Source: NCEH01 sp043195195 (lineage in GTDB: Bacteria; Pseudomonadota; Alphaproteobacteria; Rhizobiales; Xanthobacteraceae). Taken from it: DNA of 64,000 bases. Location: the NCBI RefSeq assembly GCF_043195195.1, contig NZ_JBAFWT010000007.1:99767-163766 (forward strand), given 5' to 3'. Under the pieces are notes generated by a model. The model was not told the origin of the DNA, did no database searches, and saw only the letters and a program-made list of their open reading frames with translations. Positions 1 through 8,231 of this stretch are shown in pieces. The first letter of the stretch is position 1. The number at the start of each line of letters is the position of its first letter. The translations under genes and the position numbers were made by a program.

Positions 1-1166
1 GCGTGCTGGCCATTGGTGCCCGGCTCGCCCCACACCACCGGCCCGGTGGGACGGGTCACGGGTGTGCCATCCAGCGTCACGCTCTTGCCGTTGCTCTCCA
101 TATCCAATTGCTGGAGATAGGCGGGAAAGCGCGCGAGACGCTGATCGTAAGGAATGATGGCGCGGCTTGCATAGCCACACACGTTGCGATGCCACACCCC
201 CACCAGCGCCAGCAGCACCGGCAGGTTCTGCTCCAGCGCGGCATGGCGGAAATGGTCGTCCATGGCCGCCCCACCGGCCAGGAAATCGTCGAATGCGGCG
301 GGACCTATGGCGATCATCAAAGGCAGGCCTATGGCGGACCAGAGCGAATAGCGTCCGCCCACCCAATCCCAGAAGCCGAATGTCCGATCGGCCGAAATGC
401 CGAATGCCCCGACTTTGTCGAGCGCGGTGGAGACGGCCGCGAAATGTGCGCCCACCGCTTCCTCGCCCAGCGCCGCCGCGATCCAGGCGCGAGCGGAGCC
501 GGCATTGGTCATGGTTTCGATGGTGGTGAAGGTCTTCGAGGCGACGATGAACAAGGTGGTGGCCGGGGACAGCGGCTTCAGCACGTCGTTGAGGTGCGCG
601 CTGTCCACATTGGAGACGAAATGCAGGCGCGGCCCGTCGTGAAAGGGCGCCAGCGCGAGAGTGGCCATCACCGGGCCGAGGTCGGAGCCGCCGATGCCGA
701 TGTTCACGACGTCGGTGAAGGCCTGCCCGCGATGGCTGGCGATGGTTCCGCCGCGCACGCCATCTGCAAAGTCGCTCAGGCGCGCGAGGGTTTCGCGCAC
801 CTGCGTTTTCACGTCGGTGCCGTCGATGTCGAGTGGCGTCGGGTCGCCATCGCGCAGGGCGACATGCAGCGCCGAGCGCTGCTCGGTGGAATTGATCCGG
901 TCTCCGCGGAACATGGCTTCGCGCCGCGCTTCGACGCCAGTGGCGCGGGCGAGGTCCAGCAGCAGGCCGAGGGTCTCGTCGGTCAGCGCGGTCTTGGAAT
1001 AATCCAGCAGCAGGTCGCCGGTGCTGGAGGAGAAGCGGGCGAAGCGGCCAGGATCGGCGAACAGAGCCGCCAGCGAGGTGCCGGTGCTCCGCGTCCGCGC
1101 ATCGTCGAGCGCTTTCCAGAGCGATTGCGTATCGGTCCCGGACGCGGAAGCTTGGGCATCGGTCAT
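1..1166 (-). CDS. pgi: glucose-6-phosphate isomerase (partial, C-terminus beyond window)
   Basis: Cytosolic enzyme that interconverts glucose-6-phosphate and fructose-6-phosphate. About 388 codons are visible from an ATG at 1166 (GGAG seven bases upstream); the C-terminal third lies off the left edge. Two family signatures are readable: VNIGIGGSDLGP near residues 150-162, and the sugar-phosphate isomerase pattern WDWVGGRYSLWSAIG near residues 265-280. The gene starts 13 bases after the stop of the lactonase gene, so it is probably the third gene of a zwf-pgl-pgi transcript. No frameshift is visible. The family call is secure; only the end is missing. Confidence 0.95.
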   Translation of the reverse strand, partial: MTDAQASASGTDTQSLWKALDDARTRSTGTSLAALFADPGRFARFSSSTGDLLLDYSKTALTDETLGLLLDLARATGVEARREAMFRGDRINSTEQRSALHVALRDGDPTPLDIDGTDVKTQVRETLARLSDFADGVRGGTIASHRGQAFTDVVNIGIGGSDLGPVMATLALAPFHDGPRLHFVSNVDSAHLNDVLKPLSPATTLFIVASKTFTTIETMTNAGSARAWIAAALGEEAVGAHFAAVSTALDKVGAFGISADRTFGFWDWVGGRYSLWSAIGLPLMIAIGPAAFDDFLAGGAAMDDHFRHAALEQNLPVLLALVGVWHRNVCGYASRAIIPYDQRLARFPAYLQQLDMESNGKSVTLDGTPVTRPTGPVVWGEPGTNGQH

Positions 1167-1179
1167 GGTCGGATCTCCG

Positions 1180-1893
1180 TCAGGGGCACCAGAGCACATC
1201 GAGGGGCGCATGTGCCCGCAGCACGGCACGTATCGGCAGGGCCTCGGCGGGGCCGGGCAAAAGCGCGGCATCGAGCACCGCACGCTTGCCGGCGCCCTCG
1301 ATGTGCAGCAGCAAGGTCCGCGCCGCCAGGAGCTGCGGCAAGGTGAGGGTGATGCGCGGCTCGCCCGCCGCTTCCGCCCGGATCGCGATCAGTCGCGCCG
1401 GGGTGTGCGGATCAAGCGCGGCCGCCAAGGCATCGGCGCCGGGGAAGAAGGAGGCGGTGTGCCCATCATCGCCCATGCCGAGCACGACGGCGGCAAAAGG
1501 AGCCGGCAAGCCGGCAAGCGCTGCCTCGGCCTCAGCGAGGCCGTCTTCCGGCGTATCCGCGCCGGTGAACAGCGGCAGGAACCGGGCCCGGGCGGCGGGG
1601 CCCTGCAACAAGTGCCGGCGCACCAGCGCAGCGTTGGAGCGGGGCGACTGCTCTCCGACCCAGCGCTCGTCCACCAGGGTCACGCTCACGCGGCTCCAGT
1701 CGATCGGCGCCTGCGCCAACGTCTCGAAGAATCGCGTCGGTGTGCGCCCGCCGGAAACCGCGAGGCTCGCCGCCCCGGTCGCCGCGATCTGCCCGCGCAA
1801 CGCGTCCGCAACATGGGCCGCCAGCGCGCGGGCGAGCGCCTCCGGCCCATCATAGGCGGCGAGGGCGACGGGAGTGGACGCGCTGTCGTTCAT
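1180..1893 (-). CDS. pgl: 6-phosphogluconolactonase
   Basis: Hydrolyses 6-phosphogluconolactone to 6-phosphogluconate, the step after Zwf. The 237-residue product is normal for the DevB/SOL Pgl family: SGGRTP near residue 49, LVDERWV with NAALVRRHLL in the middle, and GMGDDGHTASFFP before the C-terminal third. I chose the ATG at 1893 (MNDSAST...) because it gives a family-sized N-terminus; an in-frame ATG at 1974 would overlap the zwf stop and add 27 unfamiliar residues. The ribosome binding site is weak in either case. It lies 52 bases after zwf on the same strand and is probably co-transcribed or translationally coupled with it. Confidence 0.93.
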   Translation of the reverse strand: MNDSASTPVALAAYDGPEALARALAAHVADALRGQIAATGAASLAVSGGRTPTRFFETLAQAPIDWSRVSVTLVDERWVGEQSPRSNAALVRRHLLQGPAARARFLPLFTGADTPEDGLAEAEAALAGLPAPFAAVVLGMGDDGHTASFFPGADALAAALDPHTPARLIAIRAEAAGEPRITLTLPQLLAARTLLLHIEGAGKRAVLDAALLPGPAEALPIRAVLRAHAPLDVLWCP

Positions 1894-1945
1894 GCGGGAG
1901 ACCGGCGTTGGACGGGAAGGACAGGAAAAGGAGCGGGCGCCGACT

Positions 1946-3421
1946 TCAGACGTCGTCCATCCAGGTGCGCCCATCCCGCTCGATCAGCGCGATGGAGGCG
2001 GAAGGGCCCCAGGTGCCGGCGGTGTAGGATTTGGGCGGCTCGCGCAGGTTGCGCCAGGCGTCCAGGATCGGATCGATCCATTTCCATGCGGCTTCCACTT
2101 CGTCGCGGCGCATGAACAAGGTCTGGTTGCCGCGCACCACATCCATGAGAAGCCGCTCGTATGCATCCGGGTTCCGCACGCCGAAGGCTTCCGCGAAGCT
2201 CATGTCGAGCGGGACGTGCTGGAGGCGCATGCCGCCGGGGCCGGGATCCTTGATCATCAGCCACAGCTTCACGCCCTCGTCGGGCTGGAGGCGGATGACG
2301 AGGTGGTTGGCCACGATCGGGCCGGCCTGCTCGTCGAACACCGAATGGGGAATGGGGCGGAACGCCACCACGATTTCGGAGACCCGGCTGGCGAGGCGCT
2401 TGCCGGTGCGCAGGTAGAAGGGCACGCCGGCCCAACGCCAATTGCCGATCTCCGCCTTCAGGGCAACGAACGTCTCGGTCTGGCTGGTGTTGGAACCGAG
2501 TTCGTCGAGATAGCCGGACACCGCCCCGCCGGAGGAGGCACCGGCGCGATATTGGCCGCGCACGGTCAAGGCGTTGACATTGCTCTCGTCGATCGGCTCC
2601 AGGGCTTTCAGAACCTTCAGCTTCTCATCGCGCACCGCGTCGGCGTCCATACACACCGGGGGCTCCATGGCCACCAGGCAGAGCAATTGCAGCATGTGGT
2701 TCTGCACCATGTCGCGCAGCGCACCGGCGGTGTCATAATAACCCGCGCGGCCGGCAACCCCGAGGCTCTCCGCCACGGTGATCTGCACATGGTCGATATG
2801 GGCGTGGTTCCACACCGGCTCGAACAAAGCGTTGGCGAAGCGCAACGCCATCAAATTCTGCACCGTCTCCTTACCCAGGTAATGGTCGATGCGGAACACC
2901 GATTCTTCGGGGAAGACGCGGCCCACGGCCTCGTTCACCGCGCGGGCGGAGGCGAGGTTCTTGCCGACCGGCTTTTCCACCACCACGCGGGTCAGCGGAG
3001 TCACGAGATTGTGCGAGCCGATGCGGGCGCAGATGTCGTCGAACAGGTCCGGGCCGACGGCGAGATAGAACACCCGCACCTTTTCGGCACCCGGGGCGAG
3101 CACGGCCGCGAGATCGTCCCATCCCTCGTCGGACACCGCGTCCACGGCGACATAATCCACCCGATCGAGAAAGCGCGCGAGCGGGGCGCGCTCGATCTGG
3201 TCGATGCCGTCGCGATCCTCGACCGAATCGCGGGCGAACTCTTGGAATTCGGCGCGCGACATGGGCCGGCGCGACACGCCGATGATGCGGGCATCGTCGG
3301 GAATCTGGCCGGCGAGGTCGCGCTCGTAAAGGGCGGGAAGGAGCTTGCGTTTCGCGAGGTCGCCGGTCGCTCCGAACACGATGATATCGAAGGGTTCGAC
3401 CGTGATGACGCGCGCAACCAT
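1946..3421 (-). CDS. zwf: glucose-6-phosphate 1-dehydrogenase
   Basis: Oxidises glucose-6-phosphate with NAD(P)+ to 6-phosphogluconolactone and so feeds the pentose phosphate and Entner-Doudoroff routes. The 491-residue product has the N-terminal dinucleotide-binding segment GATGDLAKRKLLPALY (residues 17-32), VVVEKPVGK near 147, and the active-site signature RIDHYLGKE at 177-185, followed by the C-terminal beta+alpha domain. The ATG at 3421 has a strong GGAGG seven bases upstream. It is the first gene of zwf-pgl-pgi; edd and eda are not in the window. Length and motifs match the family, and nothing is unusual. Confidence 0.97.
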   Translation of the reverse strand: MVARVITVEPFDIIVFGATGDLAKRKLLPALYERDLAGQIPDDARIIGVSRRPMSRAEFQEFARDSVEDRDGIDQIERAPLARFLDRVDYVAVDAVSDEGWDDLAAVLAPGAEKVRVFYLAVGPDLFDDICARIGSHNLVTPLTRVVVEKPVGKNLASARAVNEAVGRVFPEESVFRIDHYLGKETVQNLMALRFANALFEPVWNHAHIDHVQITVAESLGVAGRAGYYDTAGALRDMVQNHMLQLLCLVAMEPPVCMDADAVRDEKLKVLKALEPIDESNVNALTVRGQYRAGASSGGAVSGYLDELGSNTSQTETFVALKAEIGNWRWAGVPFYLRTGKRLASRVSEIVVAFRPIPHSVFDEQAGPIVANHLVIRLQPDEGVKLWLMIKDPGPGGMRLQHVPLDMSFAEAFGVRNPDAYERLLMDVVRGNQTLFMRRDEVEAAWKWIDPILDAWRNLREPPKSYTAGTWGPSASIALIERDGRTWMDDV

Positions 3422-3762
3422 ATGGACCTCCAGCCGACGGCACGGGGGCCGTCACACGAGACGATAGCCGTCTTCTACCAAATCCTCTGCGTCTGTGCTG
3501 CGACTGCGAGGGTCGAATGGTGATATCGCCTTTTGTCAGGTCGCGCGCCAGATGCTCTATCTTCGCTGCGATCCGTGGCAGATGCGGGGCCTGGCAGCCG
3601 GCCGCCCTGCTTTTGGAGCCAGGTCGATCCGAATCGAAAACACCTCGCCGGCCCTCCGCCTCCGCTTCGGCAGTCACGCTTGGGGCGACAAATTCTTAGG
3701 GTGACGAATTCTCGGGGCGATAAATTCCTGGGGCGGCAAATTCTGCGCTGCAAAGAAAACAC
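3422..3762. other. intergenic stretch upstream of zwf with degenerate tandem repeats
   Basis: I see no convincing gene here. It must carry the zwf promoter (minus strand), but I could not pick a clear -35/-10 pair. The right part (about 3682-3743) holds a short degenerate tandem repeat, listed separately, and the right end abuts the rpsU terminator. Possible short reading frames in this stretch have poor codon use for this genome. Confidence 0.5.
3682..3743. repeat. four imperfect tandem units around GGGGCGAnAAATTCT
   Basis: Four consecutive 15-17 base units share a GGGGCGA-type half followed by AAATTC or GAATTC: GGGGCGACAAATTCTTA, GGGTGACGAATTCTC, GGGGCGATAAATTCCT, GGGGCGGCAAATTCT. The spacing is irregular and the units differ by one to four bases. 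They lie between the divergent 5' side of zwf and the 3' end of rpsU. No function is known to me; they could be a multi-site operator or replication slippage product. Confidence 0.6.
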
Positions 3763-3792
3763 AAAAAACCCGCGCGGCATGGGCCACGCAGG
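3763..3792 (-). terminator. intrinsic terminator of rpsU
   Basis: Read on the minus strand, CCTGCGTGG / CCGCGCGGG pair over nine positions (two G-U pairs in RNA) around a six-base CCCATG loop and are followed by TTTTTTGTGTTTT. It lies about 50 bases after the rpsU stop. A second perfect 8-bp hairpin (CCAGCCGC/GCGGCTGG, 3816-3835) sits closer to the gene but has no T-tract. Confidence 0.6.
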
Positions 3793-3843
3793 TGTCGCTT
3801 CAGCTCAATCCCTCGCCAGCCGCATCGGCGGCTGGAGACCCGC

Positions 3844-4074
3844 TCAGCGGGTGGGGCGGGGCTTGCTGGGGATCAGGCCTTCGCGCTGGGCGCGCTTGCG
3901 GGCCAGCTTGCGGGCGCGGCGAACGGCTTCCGCCTCTTCGCGGGCACGCTTCTCGGACGGCTTCTCGTAGTGACCACGCAGCTTCATCTCGCGGAAGATC
4001 CCCTCGCGCTGCATCTTCTTCTTGAGCGCCTTGAGGGCCTGATCGACATTATTATCGCGGACGAGAACTTGCAC
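3844..4074 (-). CDS. rpsU: 30S ribosomal protein S21
   Basis: Small-subunit ribosomal protein that binds near the anti-Shine-Dalgarno end of 16S rRNA and aids initiation. The 76-residue product begins MQVLVRDNNVDQALKALKKK and ends in a lysine/arginine-rich tail, as in alphaproteobacterial bS21. It is a single gene with its own candidate promoter (4185-4213) and terminator, and lies downstream of rne in the same direction but separated from it by rne's terminator. Identification is secure from the N-terminal motif and size. Confidence 0.97.
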   Translation of the reverse strand: MQVLVRDNNVDQALKALKKKMQREGIFREMKLRGHYEKPSEKRAREEAEAVRRARKLARKRAQREGLIPSKPRPTR

Positions 4075-4184
4075 GTGTTGCCTCTTCGAGCTGTTGCGCC
4101 GAGCGAACTTGGACTGGTCTGAAATCGGATCCGGGAGCAGGAGGGGCGCTCTCGCGCCGGACCGAGCTCTGCCGGAGGAGCGCT

Positions 4185-4213
4185 CTCATATCAGAGCCTC
4201 TGGTTATTGTCCA
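4185..4213 (-). promoter_or_regulatory. candidate sigma70-type promoter for rpsU
   Basis: On the minus strand TGGACA and TATGAG are separated by 17 bases, placing the start about 105 bases before the rpsU ATG. The stretch lies directly after the rne terminator, as expected for an independent rpsU transcript. Matches to consensus are moderate. Confidence 0.4.
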
Positions 4214-4246
4214 CACGTGCTGCGCGTGTCGCGCGGCCCGCGCAGC

Positions 4247-4275
4247 AAAAAGGGCGGCGCAATGCGCCGCCCTTT
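4247..4275 (-). terminator. intrinsic terminator of rne
   Basis: AAAGGGCGGCGC (4249-4260) and GCGCCGCCCTTT (4264-4275) form a perfect 12-bp stem with a three-base loop. On the minus strand the stem is followed by a T-tract, 18 bases after the rne stop. Confidence 0.9.
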
Positions 4276-4292
4276 CGCGTGTCCTATGAGCG

Positions 4293-7200
4293 TCAGGAGT
4301 CGCCGAACAGCTTGCGCTGCCACCAGCCAGAGCGCGGCTTGGCTCCGGGCTCGGCGTCCTGGCGGCCGCTAGCCGCAAGCGGCGCGGGTGCGGCGGGCGT
4401 CTCGGCCTCACCCTCGGCCATGGGCTCGGAAGAAGCGATGTCGGCGTCCGAGATCGGCACGCTGGCGCTTTCCTGGTTGGATGCCGTCGGCTCGGCAACC
4501 GCGCTATCCGGCGCGGTCACCTCCCCAGCGGCGGGTTCTTCGACCGCGATTGCATCCGCAAGCACGACCACCGGCGCCTTTTCGCGCACGGTCGAACGCC
4601 GACGGGGTGCGGGAGCCGGCTCGGCTTCAGCCGGAGCAGGCGCCGCAGCGACGGGCTGCGCTGGGGCCGGCGCGGGAACCGTGGCGCGCGGGGCCACGGA
4701 TTCCACCACCACAGGCGCGGGCGCCTCGGCTTCCAAGGCGGCGGCCTCGAAATGTGCGGGCAACGCATCCACTGGCGTGCTGACCGGCGCGGCTTCGATG
4801 GCCGCGACCGCGATAGCAACCGGGGAATCCGCGCTCAGCGTGGTTTCGGCGCCTTCGGTCTCGCCTTCGGCGGCAAGGCCGCCTTCGACTGTGTCCTCCT
4901 CATCGCCGGTGCGGGGAGCCCCGTCCTCGCCCTCACGCCGGTTGCGACGGCCACCGCGACGCCCACGACGGCGCCGACGGCGCTCGCCCTCGGTCTCGCC
5001 CCGGACATCACCTTCGGCGCGATCTTCCTCATCACCCTCTTCGCCGTCCGCCTCGCCCTCGGAGGCAGCGGCGATATCTTCACCTTCAGCGGCTTCGCCT
5101 TCGCCCTCGGCGGGCAGGCTGCGCGGCTCGCCATCGCGCTCCCCGCGACGACGACGGCGGCGGCGGCGACGGCGGTTGCCGTTCTCGTCGGTCCGCTCGG
5201 CGCCATTCTCGCCATCGGCTTCCGAATCGGCATCGACCTCGGCCTCTCCGGCCTCGGCCTCATCGCCGGTGTCCTCGTCCTCCTCCTCGTAATCCTCTTC
5301 GGGAAGGATGGAATCGGGATGAACGGCCTTCGACAGGCGCGGCGCGGCCGGCGGCGGCGCGGCAAGATCGCCCTTTTCGATCAGGAACGGCTGGTGGCCG
5401 GTGACGCTCTCGTCCGCAGTGACGAGCAGGGTGACGGAGAAGCGCTCCTCCAGTTCGCGCAGATGGGCGCGCTTCTGGTTGAGCACATAGAGCGCGACTT
5501 CCGCGCGGGTGCGGGCCACCAGATTATGGGTGGTGCCGCGCACCAATTGCTCCTCGAAGCTGCGCAGCAATTGCAGCGCCACGGAGGCTGCGGAGCGCAC
5601 ATGGCCGGTGCCGCCGCAGGTGGGGCACACCTCGATGGAGCTTTCCAGCACGCCGGTGCGGATGCGCTGGCGCGACATTTCCATCAGGCCGAAATGCGAG
5701 ATGCGGCCGACCTGGATGCGCGCGCGGTCGTTCTTCAGGCAATCCTTGAGCTTGCGCTCAACCGAGCGGTTGTTGCGCTTCTCCTCCATGTCGATGAAGT
5801 CGATGACGATCAGGCCGGCAAGGTCACGCAGCCGCAACTGGCGGGCGATTTCCTCGGAGGCTTCCAGATTCGTCTTGAGCGCGGTGTCCTCGATATGGTG
5901 CTCGCGGGTGGAGCGGCCCGAGTTCACGTCGATGGAGACCAGGGCCTCCGTCGGATTGATGACGATATAGCCGCCGCTCTTGAGCTGGACCACGGGGGAG
6001 AACATCGCATCGAGCTGATGTTCCACGCCATGCTTGGCGAAGATCGGCTGGTGGTCGTTATAGGCGATGACGTTCTTCACATGGCTCGGCATGAGCATGC
6101 GCATGAAGTCGCGGGCTTCCCGGAAGCCCTCCTCGCCGGCGACGTGGATGTCGTCGATGTCCTTGTTGAACAGGTCGCGGATGGCGCGCTTGATCAGCGA
6201 GCCTTCCTCATAGACCAGGTTCGGGGCGCTGGAGGTGAGGGTCAACTCGCGCACCGTCTCCCACAGGCGCAGGAGATATTCGAAGTCGCGCTTGATCTCG
6301 ACCTTGGTGCGGTTGGCGCCGGCGGTGCGCAGGATGATGCCCATCCCTTCGGGCACCTCCAGATCCTGCACCACTTCCTTCAGGCGCTTGCGGTCCACCG
6401 CATTGGTGATCTTGCGCGAGATGCCGCCGCCCCGGGCGGTGTTCGGCATCAAAACGGAATAGCGACCGGCGAGCGAGAGATAGGTGGTGAGCGCCGCGCC
6501 CTTGTTGCCGCGCTCTTCCTTGACCACCTGCACCAGCATCACCTGGCGGCGACGGATGACTTCCTGAATCTTGTAGGAGCGGGCGCGGCGCTGGTGCGAG
6601 CGCTCGGGCACCTCTTCCATGGCGTCGTCGGAGCCCATCTGCTCCACGCCCTCGTCTTCTTCCTCGCCGTCCTCGTCCTCATCGTCCTCTTCGGACCGGC
6701 GCGACCTTTCGGACCGGCGCGACCGGCCGCGCGGCGCGCGTGCCTCGGCGGCGGGTTCTTCCTCGCCGGATTCCGCGCTGCCCTCGGCCGGCAGGATCGG
6801 GTTTTCCTCCGCCTCGGCGAACGGAGCTTCCTGCTGCCGCTCGCTTTCGAGGGCGGCACTAGCATGCAGGTCGCTCTGATCCTGCGGCGTGGGAAGTTCG
6901 CCTTCCATCGCCGTGTCGGCGCTGCGCCCATGCGCCGCGCCCGCCTCATGGGCGATGATGTCCTCGACATCGGTGGATGCCGGCAGGTCGCGCGGATCGA
7001 CGGGCACTTCCTCGCCGGTATCGGTCTCGGCATAGTCGCCGCCGACCCGCTCGGGCACGTCGTCATCGTCGTCCGAGGCGGAGCCGCCGGAGATCTGGCC
7101 GTCCTCGATGGTCTCGACCACATCCGATTCGTCGATCTCCTCGACATTGCCGGAGATGCTTTCGTCGGACGCGGGGCGGCGCGACTTGGGACGCTCGCGG

Positions 7201-7529
7201 CGGCGTTCGCGGCGCTCGTCCTCTTCATCGGCGGCGCGCGCGGCCCGCTCTTCTTCCTCGATCAGCGCCAGGCGGTCGGCGACGGGGATCTGGTAATAGT
7301 CGGGGTGGATCTCGCTGAACGCGAGGAAGCCGTGGCGGTTGCCGCCGTATTCAATGAATGCGGCTTGCAGCGAGGGCTCGACCCGCGTGACCTTCGCCAG
7401 ATAGATGTTTCCCCGCAATTGCTTGCGGGATGCGGATTCATAGTCGAATTCTTCGACCCTGTTGCCGCGCACGACCACGACCCGGGTTTCCTCCGGGTGG
7501 GTCGCATCGATGAGCATTTTGTTGGCCAT
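4293..7529 (-). CDS. rne: ribonuclease E
   Basis: Essential single-strand endoribonuclease for mRNA decay and rRNA/tRNA maturation, and scaffold of the degradosome. I use the ATG at 7529 (MANKMLIDATHPEE), the usual alphaproteobacterial N-terminus, giving 1078 residues. Order: S1 RNA-binding region from residue ~35, split by a long acidic low-complexity insert (about residues 95-320, many Glu/Asp and Ser-Arg patches); the DNase I-like catalytic domain with the two Mg-binding aspartates in VDVNSG (~530) and VIDFIDME (~573); the zinc-link CPTCGG (~636); then a disordered Arg/Glu-rich scaffold tail with runs of eight to ten arginines. The upstream leader is long, consistent with the known autoregulation of rne through its 5' UTR. 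Confidence 0.96.
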   Translation of the reverse strand: MANKMLIDATHPEETRVVVVRGNRVEEFDYESASRKQLRGNIYLAKVTRVEPSLQAAFIEYGGNRHGFLAFSEIHPDYYQIPVADRLALIEEEERAARAADEEDERRERRRERPKSRRPASDESISGNVEEIDESDVVETIEDGQISGGSASDDDDDVPERVGGDYAETDTGEEVPVDPRDLPASTDVEDIIAHEAGAAHGRSADTAMEGELPTPQDQSDLHASAALESERQQEAPFAEAEENPILPAEGSAESGEEEPAAEARAPRGRSRRSERSRRSEEDDEDEDGEEEDEGVEQMGSDDAMEEVPERSHQRRARSYKIQEVIRRRQVMLVQVVKEERGNKGAALTTYLSLAGRYSVLMPNTARGGGISRKITNAVDRKRLKEVVQDLEVPEGMGIILRTAGANRTKVEIKRDFEYLLRLWETVRELTLTSSAPNLVYEEGSLIKRAIRDLFNKDIDDIHVAGEEGFREARDFMRMLMPSHVKNVIAYNDHQPIFAKHGVEHQLDAMFSPVVQLKSGGYIVINPTEALVSIDVNSGRSTREHHIEDTALKTNLEASEEIARQLRLRDLAGLIVIDFIDMEEKRNNRSVERKLKDCLKNDRARIQVGRISHFGLMEMSRQRIRTGVLESSIEVCPTCGGTGHVRSAASVALQLLRSFEEQLVRGTTHNLVARTRAEVALYVLNQKRAHLRELEERFSVTLLVTADESVTGHQPFLIEKGDLAAPPPAAPRLSKAVHPDSILPEEDYEEEDEDTGDEAEAGEAEVDADSEADGENGAERTDENGNRRRRRRRRRRGERDGEPRSLPAEGEGEAAEGEDIAAASEGEADGEEGDEEDRAEGDVRGETEGERRRRRRGRRGGRRNRREGEDGAPRTGDEEDTVEGGLAAEGETEGAETTLSADSPVAIAVAAIEAAPVSTPVDALPAHFEAAALEAEAPAPVVVESVAPRATVPAPAPAQPVAAAPAPAEAEPAPAPRRRSTVREKAPVVVLADAIAVEEPAAGEVTAPDSAVAEPTASNQESASVPISDADIASSEPMAEGEAETPAAPAPLAASGRQDAEPGAKPRSGWWQRKLFGDS

Positions 7530-8231
7530 GGAGATCTCTCTGCGCGGCGTCGGAGACACAGCTCCGCGACGGTCGGCGCGGCAATGCCTGCGAACCGCCG
7601 ATACGCCTGAAATTGAAGCGGGAGGAGACAGAGGAGCTGCGGCGCGCGGGGGTCATTTCGACACCCTCCGCATCGAGACACACGGGCGCACGCAGTGCGC
7701 GCTGTTCGTGCGGGTTGAAAGTCATGCCCTCGGCTACTCGTTCCTCAGCGAAGCATCAGACCAGGCGAGTGCCCGGCCCCGGCATACGGCAGCCATTTTC
7801 CCCCCGACAGACGGCCTCTTCGGCGGCATGAGCGACGCAAGCGGCCGTCCATTCGCGCGCTTGCGGCGCGCGCGCCGCAGGATGGCACACTCAATTTGCT
7901 TGAGCAGCCTGCGACGGGAGATGCCCGGCCGGCTTCAGGAAAGTGGAAGTTCCCAAGCAGGACGCCATCAGCGGCAGCCGCGGCAGCCGGGGGCCGAAGA
8001 GCCTGTTCCGGAACGCGAACCGTATACCCCTCCTTCTTACCCGCCCCGCTCGCCACTTGGCAAGGTTCATGCCTGTTTCGCCGGCAACAATGTCACAACA
8101 GCCCTATAGTCCCGCGGGCGAGGGCAGGAAAACAGGGGTTGGCGTCAACCTTCGATTAACGAGACGGCCGCTATCCGTTACAAATCGGTGAATGGTGCCG
8201 TCCGGCGGGCGGACAGGGGAAGGTGCTGGCC
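7530..8231. other. ~700-base divergent intergenic region between rne and the amidase gene
   Basis: No gene with convincing coding character is visible on either strand. It should hold the long rne leader (minus) and the amidase promoter (plus). A weak plus-strand candidate is TTAACG at 8156-8161 and TACAAA at 8179-8184 with 17-base spacing. GC-rich runs such as the CGCGCG-rich block near 7855-7880 could form structure in the rne leader. Confidence 0.4.

Noticed and set aside
4752..7610. 952-codon plus-strand open frame
   Set aside because: Antisense shadow of rne; the long Asp/Glu- and Arg-rich codons of rne leave the opposite strand open, and the translation has no family features.
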